Origin: Vulcanimicrobiota bacterium | GTDB taxonomy: Bacteria; Vulcanimicrobiota; Vulcanimicrobiia; Vulcanimicrobiales; Vulcanimicrobiaceae | Assembly (NCBI GenBank): GCA_003161555.1 | Contig: PMOG01000264.1 | Coordinates: 1 to 41,129 of the forward strand | Direction of reading: 5' to 3' | Length of the DNA stretch: 41,129 nucleotides | In this document: positions 36,715-41,129 of the stretch, piece after piece | Position numbering within the stretch: position 1 is the stretch's first letter | How the letters are laid out: each line of letters opens with the position of its first letter | The notes under the pieces: model-generated | Seen by the model: the letters and a program-made list of their open reading frames with translations, nothing else | Databases searched by the model: none | What the model was told of the DNA's origin: nothing | Position numbers and translations under genes: made by a program

Positions 36715-38070
36715 ATGGCCGATCGGCGTACCCGGGTCGAGCGCGCGCTCGAAGCGCTATCCGCACTTCAGGTCGGGGACCCCGGCGCACGAGAACACGT
36801 GCGCACGATTTGCGCGTTCGCAACGGCGCCCGTCGCCGACGATACCCTGTGGCTGCTTCACCGACTCGATGACTTAGGCGTCGACGAATCGCGGATCGCG
36901 CTCGAGATCGATCGCCTAACCAATGCGACCGGAGGCGACAGGAGGCATGCGTTTGGGCTGCTTCGGGATGCTCTCGAACCGCGGCGTTCGGCGGTGCTGC
37001 GGCACCTTACGACCGCGCCCGGCGACTTGCGTATCGTCGTCGACCTGCGCGCAGCGTTGCTGAGTTCCCTCGCCCAGGGCGAAAACGCAGACCTGACGCC
37101 GCTGGGCGATGACCTTCGGTCGTTCCTCGCGACACGCGTCGAGGTCGGTTCGCTCGAACTTCGTCGCTTGACGTGGCGAGACTCAGCCGCGCTTTTGGAA
37201 CGGCTGGCGAACCTCGAAGCGGTTCACGCTGTGCGCGGCTGGTTCGATCTGAAAGACCGGCTGGACGACGACCGCCGCTGCTATGCATTCTTTCACCCCG
37301 CGTTACCCGATACGCCGCTCGTCTTTATCGAGGTCGCGCTCACTGCGGAGACGCCGTCGTCCATCCGCGCCATTCTCAACCGCGACGCAGCCCCCGGCAA
37401 TGCCGCGATCGCGCGTAGTGCGACCTTCTACTCGATCTCGAATTGCGAACCGGGTCTGAGCGGGATTCCATTCGGAAACGCACTCATCAAGCGTGCCACG
37501 GACGCACTCCGCGCGGAACTTCCGCAGCTGCGGGTTTTTGCGACCCTCTCGCCGATCCCAGGCTTTGCTCAGTGGGTGCACGCCCTGCGCGAAAAGATCG
37601 ACCCCTCGGTACGCGAGAGGCTTGCGGTGCCGGGCTGGCATCGCGATGCGGCTACCGCAGGGTTCCTGCTCGAGCCGTTGCTGCGACTCGCTGCGCGCTA
37701 TTTGCTCGAAGTGAAACGCACGGACGGCGCCCCGCTCGATCCCGTAGCGCGTTTTCATCTCGGCAACGGCGCCACCGTCGAGCGTCTCGACTGGCTTGCC
37801 GACCCAACGCCGCGCGGGCTGGCCAACTCGTTCGGCGTGATGGTCAATTATCGATACGCAGTCGAACGGCTCGCGAATAACCAACTCGCGTATGCACGCG
37901 CCTTCGCCGTCGATGCGGCACCCGTGGTCCGTGCGCTTGCAGCCGCCGAAACCACGCCCATCGGCGAAACGCGGCCGCAAGCACGGCGGCGCCGTTCGAT
38001 ATGGACGGCGATTCCGGACGTCGGTTCATGGGCACTGCGGCTTCTCGGGCGCCCTTCGTCGAATGTCTGA
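36715..38070 (+). CDS. Malonyl-CoA decarboxylase family protein
   Basis: VHAVRGWFDLKDRLDDDRRCYAFFHPALPDTPLVFIEVALT...ATFYSISNCEPGLSGIPFGNALIKR...FATLSPIPGFAQWV. Confidence 0.93.
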   Translation: MADRRTRVERALEALSALQVGDPGAREHVRTICAFATAPVADDTLWLLHRLDDLGVDESRIALEIDRLTNATGGDRRHAFGLLRDALEPRRSAVLRHLTTAPGDLRIVVDLRAALLSSLAQGENADLTPLGDDLRSFLATRVEVGSLELRRLTWRDSAALLERLANLEAVHAVRGWFDLKDRLDDDRRCYAFFHPALPDTPLVFIEVALTAETPSSIRAILNRDAAPGNAAIARSATFYSISNCEPGLSGIPFGNALIKRATDALRAELPQLRVFATLSPIPGFAQWVHALREKIDPSVRERLAVPGWHRDAATAGFLLEPLLRLAARYLLEVKRTDGAPLDPVARFHLGNGATVERLDWLADPTPRGLANSFGVMVNYRYAVERLANNQLAYARAFAVDAAPVVRALAAAETTPIGETRPQARRRRSIWTAIPDVGSWALRLLGRPSSNV

Positions 38071-38166
38071 GCCGCCGCAGCGCGGCGGAACCGAACACGC
38101 TCCTCGGCGCGCGAAGACGCTGCGCTTTTCGAGGGGGACGATATCCCGCGCCCCGGCGGTTCCCGC

Positions 38167-38313
38167 ATGACGCCGTCGCGGACCGCAAAGCTCTGGCAGC
38201 GGAGCTCGCCGACGGAAGTCCTCGCCGAAGCGATCCGCGCGCTCGAGCACTCAAATCGCTTGATCGCCGCCGAGGTGCACTCGCTCTCGGAACGACTGCC
38301 CAACTCACCCTAG
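38167..38313 (+). CDS. Small ORF, possible 48-aa protein
   Basis: MTPSRTAKLWQRSSPTEVLAEAIRALEHSNRLIAAEVHSLSERLPNSP; helical, fills an otherwise non-coding gap. Confidence 0.3.
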   Translation: MTPSRTAKLWQRSSPTEVLAEAIRALEHSNRLIAAEVHSLSERLPNSP

Positions 38314-38378
38314 CCGCGAGCGCGTTTTCCGGGTACAGGCTTCATGATCTCTTCACGAAGTCTGGGAAGGTTGCCGGC

Positions 38379-38804
38379 ATGGCCGTGCTCACCGACCGCG
38401 CCACACGGCGCGAACAACGTTTTGTCCTTACCTCGGCGGTCGTCGTCGCGGTGGCAGCCGTCATCCTGAGTGTGGCCGCCATCGTCGGCGTCTACGATCT
38501 GCACCTGATGACCGTCCAACTGGACACCGTCGGGCAACGGCTTGGCACGCTCGACGAGATGAACCGCAAGCTCGACGGGGTGACGAAGATGGAGGCGCGC
38601 CTCGATTCGGCCGACGGGCGATTGATTGCGATGGAAACCATTCTCGAGCGCACCAACGGCAAGCTCGACAGCATGGACGCGCAGCTGCGCGGACTCACGG
38701 GCGATATGCGGGGACTGGACGCCGACCTGCGCAGTATGCGAAACGATGTCCACACCGTCGCGCACAAGATCGACGGCTCGTTCCTGTTTCGCTCGGTAAA
38801 GTAG
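38379..38804 (+). CDS. Hypothetical single-TM protein with coiled-coil repeats
   Basis: TM VVVAVAAVILSVAAIVGVYDL, then quasi-heptad LDTVGQRLGTLDEMNRKLDGVTKMEARLDSADGRL...MDAQLRGLTGDMRGLDADLRSM. Confidence 0.65.
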   Translation: MAVLTDRATRREQRFVLTSAVVVAVAAVILSVAAIVGVYDLHLMTVQLDTVGQRLGTLDEMNRKLDGVTKMEARLDSADGRLIAMETILERTNGKLDSMDAQLRGLTGDMRGLDADLRSMRNDVHTVAHKIDGSFLFRSVK

Positions 38805-38883
38805 GGCGCGACCAGGGGCTCTCAACGAGCGAACCGGTCGGTTCTCCGGCGGCGTATCCCCTGCGGTGCACCGTTTCAGGAGA

Positions 38884-39099
38884 ATGTTCGTGAAGTCACT
38901 CATCCAAGCAGCTACCGCGTGTGCGACGTTGACCACACTCGGAGCACAAGTTCCCGCGCTCGGCGTGCAAGCGAATCCGCACATCGAGCGCACGTTCCAC
39001 CCCGACTTCTCCCACGCGCTATCCGTCGATCAGATGGTGCACGCGTGGCAGGCCGAGCTGGATCGCATCAACCCGCCGATCGTCACGGGTGGGGGTTAA
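38884..39099 (+). CDS. Small hypothetical secreted protein
   Basis: Signal-like MFVKSLIQAATACATLTTLGAQVPALGVQA plus short mature region. Confidence 0.45.
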   Translation: MFVKSLIQAATACATLTTLGAQVPALGVQANPHIERTFHPDFSHALSVDQMVHAWQAELDRINPPIVTGGG

Positions 39100-39103
39100 A
39101 GAA

Positions 39104-39355
39104 ATGCTCCCCTTCTTCGGTATGTCGGCAATCGTGATCGCCGCGCTCATGGCCCCTTCCGCGCCGGCCCCGGCCGACGCCGTGAATGCCGCGCCGGTAC
39201 CCGTACCGGTCGCCGCCGTTGCGCCGGCGGAACAGCGCCGCGTGGATCAACAGGCCGTCACCATCAAACGGCCGGCTACGGTAAGCGAGGACCCGCGCCA
39301 GCAGCAGTTGGACTTGCGCTTCGTCTTCCCGGCGCTCAGCGGCGACGGCGGCTAG
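39104..39355 (+). CDS. Small hypothetical secreted, Ala/Pro/Val-rich protein
   Basis: MLPFFGMSAIVIAALMAPSAPAPADAVNAAPVPVPVAAV...; starts 4 bp after the previous stop. Confidence 0.45.
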   Translation: MLPFFGMSAIVIAALMAPSAPAPADAVNAAPVPVPVAAVAPAEQRRVDQQAVTIKRPATVSEDPRQQQLDLRFVFPALSGDGG

Positions 39356-39367
39356 GGCCCCGCGTGA

Positions 39368-39397
39368 TCTTCGGCGCGGCTCAGGCCGCGCCGAAGA
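39368..39397. promoter_or_regulatory. Perfect 13-bp stem-loop without T-tract
   Basis: TCTTCGGCGCGGC-TCAG-GCCGCGCCGAAGA, in the gap between the 39104-39355 ORF and the hydratase. Confidence 0.6.
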
Positions 39398-39449
39398 CGC
39401 ACACCGCAGGAAGCGGATCGCAGCTGCGCGTGGAACGCGCACCAATGCG

Positions 39450-40214
39450 ATGGCTTTGACCGTGGCGGAACAATTGGACCAAGCGCGGGCACAAGCGTCC
39501 GCCATCGATGTACCGGCGGCATTGCGAAACTTGTCGCTGAGCGATGCCTACGACGTGCAGGACCACCTGGTCGCACGTCGGTTAGCTGCGGGTGCGCGCC
39601 AATCGGGTTGGAAACTCGGGATCACGAGCCCGATCAAACAGCGCGTGATGGGCATTACCCATCCGCTTTTCGGCCGAACCTTCGTCGAGGGTGAATACCC
39701 CACGTGTCGGGTCGTCGCGCATGCCGGATTCATCGCGCCCCGCACCGAGCCGGAGTTGGCCTTTGGGTTGGCATCGACGATCGACGCGTCGATGGAGACG
39801 GACGCGCTTCTGGCAGCGATCGCCTTCATCGCGCCGGCGCTCGAGATCACCGATAGCCGGTATCGCGGCGGAAACCGCACGGCGGTTGAACTCGTCGCCG
39901 ACAACACGTCCTCGTCCGCGTACGTGATCGGCCCGCGGACCCGACCGCATGACGCGGGCTTCTTCGGCGCGCTCACGACCGAACTGCTCCGTAACGGCAG
40001 CGTCGTTGCGTCCGCGTCGACCGCGGACGTTCTGGGAGATCCGCTCAACGCGCTCAAGGCACTGGCCGCGCACCTCGCCTGGCGCGGACTGCGCGCCGAG
40101 CAGGGCGAGATCGTGCTGAGCGGCGCGATCACCGATGCGATACCCGTGTCCGACGGCGACATCGTCGAAGCGCGCATCGCCGGTCTGGGTGCCGCGACCG
40201 TGGAGTTCGCCTAG
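39450..40214 (+). CDS. 2-keto-4-pentenoate hydratase / 2-oxohept-3-ene-1,7-dioate hydratase family
   Basis: SDAYDVQDHLVARRLAAGARQSGWKLGITSPIKQRVMGITHPLFGRTF...PRTEPELAFGL...FIAPALEITDSRY. Confidence 0.9.
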   Translation: MALTVAEQLDQARAQASAIDVPAALRNLSLSDAYDVQDHLVARRLAAGARQSGWKLGITSPIKQRVMGITHPLFGRTFVEGEYPTCRVVAHAGFIAPRTEPELAFGLASTIDASMETDALLAAIAFIAPALEITDSRYRGGNRTAVELVADNTSSSAYVIGPRTRPHDAGFFGALTTELLRNGSVVASASTADVLGDPLNALKALAAHLAWRGLRAEQGEIVLSGAITDAIPVSDGDIVEARIAGLGAATVEFA

Positions 40215-40228
40215 CGCCGAACGGTCAG

Positions 40229-41129
40229 CTATTTCGGCAAAAACGACGTATTGATGAAGGCGGCGTAATCCGGAAGCTGGGAAATCTCTTTGAGTGCCAT
40301 CATCTGCGCGCCGTAATACTTCGCGCGGCCGATGTACTCCGGATCGATCTCGTAATCGAAGTTGATGTTGTTCATGGCCAGGTCAAGGATCTCTTTGCTC
40401 GGCCCTAGAATCTTGGTCGTCATCGCTTCGAATTCGGCGCGGTTCCCCGATTTCGACGCCCAACGGCACGCGGCGACATGCGTCTTCACCACGTCGCGGA
40501 CGTAGTCGGGCTCTTTGGTGACCAGCTCGCGGCGCGTCGCGAACACGACGTTGATCGAACCGACCGGCGTATTGTACGGGTAGAGCAGAACGCGTCCCTT
40601 ACCGGAGAGCGTGCTGATCGAAGGGCCGGGCTCCGAACCAACGTAGGCGTCGACGTCCCCACGCGCGAGCGCGTTCGCCATGTCTCCGAAGCTCAGCCGC
40701 ACGAGCTGCACGTCCGACGGCGTGAGCGCGCTCATCTTCATCAGTTCGCGCAGCACGACTTCCTGCGTCGAGCCGGGCTGATACGCGATCTTCTTCCCCT
40801 TCAAATCGGCGAACGTTTTGGCCGTGCTCGACGCCGCCACGACGACGGCCATCGCTTTACCGCCCGCTGCGGCAATCACGGTGACCGGTTGCCCGGCGGC
40901 TGCGCCCAGGGTCGCCGCCGCAAGGCCGAAAATCCCGAAATCGACGCTGCCGCTCACGACCGCATCCTTACCGTCGGGAGGCGTGTCGAAAACGATGACT
41001 TGATACGTCGTGCCCGGCGAAGCGAACTTCTGATAGAACTGCATCACGACGGTATTGACCGTCTTGAGCATCCCGACTTTGATCGTGCGCGCGTCGGCCG
41101 CCCGGACGAAGGACGGCACGGCACCGGCG
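40229..41129 (-). CDS. ABC transporter substrate-binding protein, NMT1/SsuA/TauA-like; N-terminus beyond the right edge
   Basis: KVGMLKTVNTVVMQFYQKFASPGTTYQVIVFDTPPDGKDAVVSGSVDFGIFGLAAATLGAAAGQPVTVIAAAGGKAMAVVVAASSTAKTFADLKGKKIAYQPGSTQEVVL. Confidence 0.88.
   Translation of the reverse strand, partial: AGAVPSFVRAADARTIKVGMLKTVNTVVMQFYQKFASPGTTYQVIVFDTPPDGKDAVVSGSVDFGIFGLAAATLGAAAGQPVTVIAAAGGKAMAVVVAASSTAKTFADLKGKKIAYQPGSTQEVVLRELMKMSALTPSDVQLVRLSFGDMANALARGDVDAYVGSEPGPSISTLSGKGRVLLYPYNTPVGSINVVFATRRELVTKEPDYVRDVVKTHVAACRWASKSGNRAEFEAMTTKILGPSKEILDLAMNNINFDYEIDPEYIGRAKYYGAQMMALKEISQLPDYAAFINTSFLPK

Noticed and set aside
1-41129. CRISPR arrays, tRNA/rRNA genes, IS elements, integrated phage
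   Set aside because: No regularly spaced repeats, no cloverleaf or rRNA signature, no transposase/integrase motifs were seen on reading; a tRNAscan/ISfinder run would be needed to be certain.

Overview
41,129-bp GC-rich bacterial window, densely packed with genes. No rRNA, tRNA, CRISPR array, transposase or phage gene was recognised. The left edge holds a ribosomal/replication operon on the minus strand (rpsR, rplI, a LonB/LonC-type protease, and dnaB running off the edge). Next come PPK2, several SDRs, thymidine kinase, a peroxiredoxin-like protein, glutathione peroxidase, an LLM oxidoreductase, an MFS transporter, and two ketopantoate-reductase-like genes. The main locus (about 16.7-23.4 kb) is a six-gene Hyf/Hyc-like membrane complex (hyfB-C-E-F-G-I order) in which every junction is a 4-bp start/stop overlap. 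Its large subunit keeps both CxxC pairs but has a divergent L1 motif, and it ends exactly at the final CxxCxxR with no maturation tail. No ferredoxin subunit, formate dehydrogenase or hyp maturation genes are in the window. The right half has a PadR/carotenoid-oxygenase pair, a divergent TRAP transporter/GntR/SDR locus with a near-consensus sigma70 promoter and an operator-like palindrome, an intradiol dioxygenase coupled to a spike-like beta-repeat protein, malonyl-CoA decarboxylase, and other catabolic enzymes. Taxonomy is not determinable here; an Eremiobacterota-like or other deep-branching high-GC lineage is only a guess. All calls come from reading the sequence; no searches were run.
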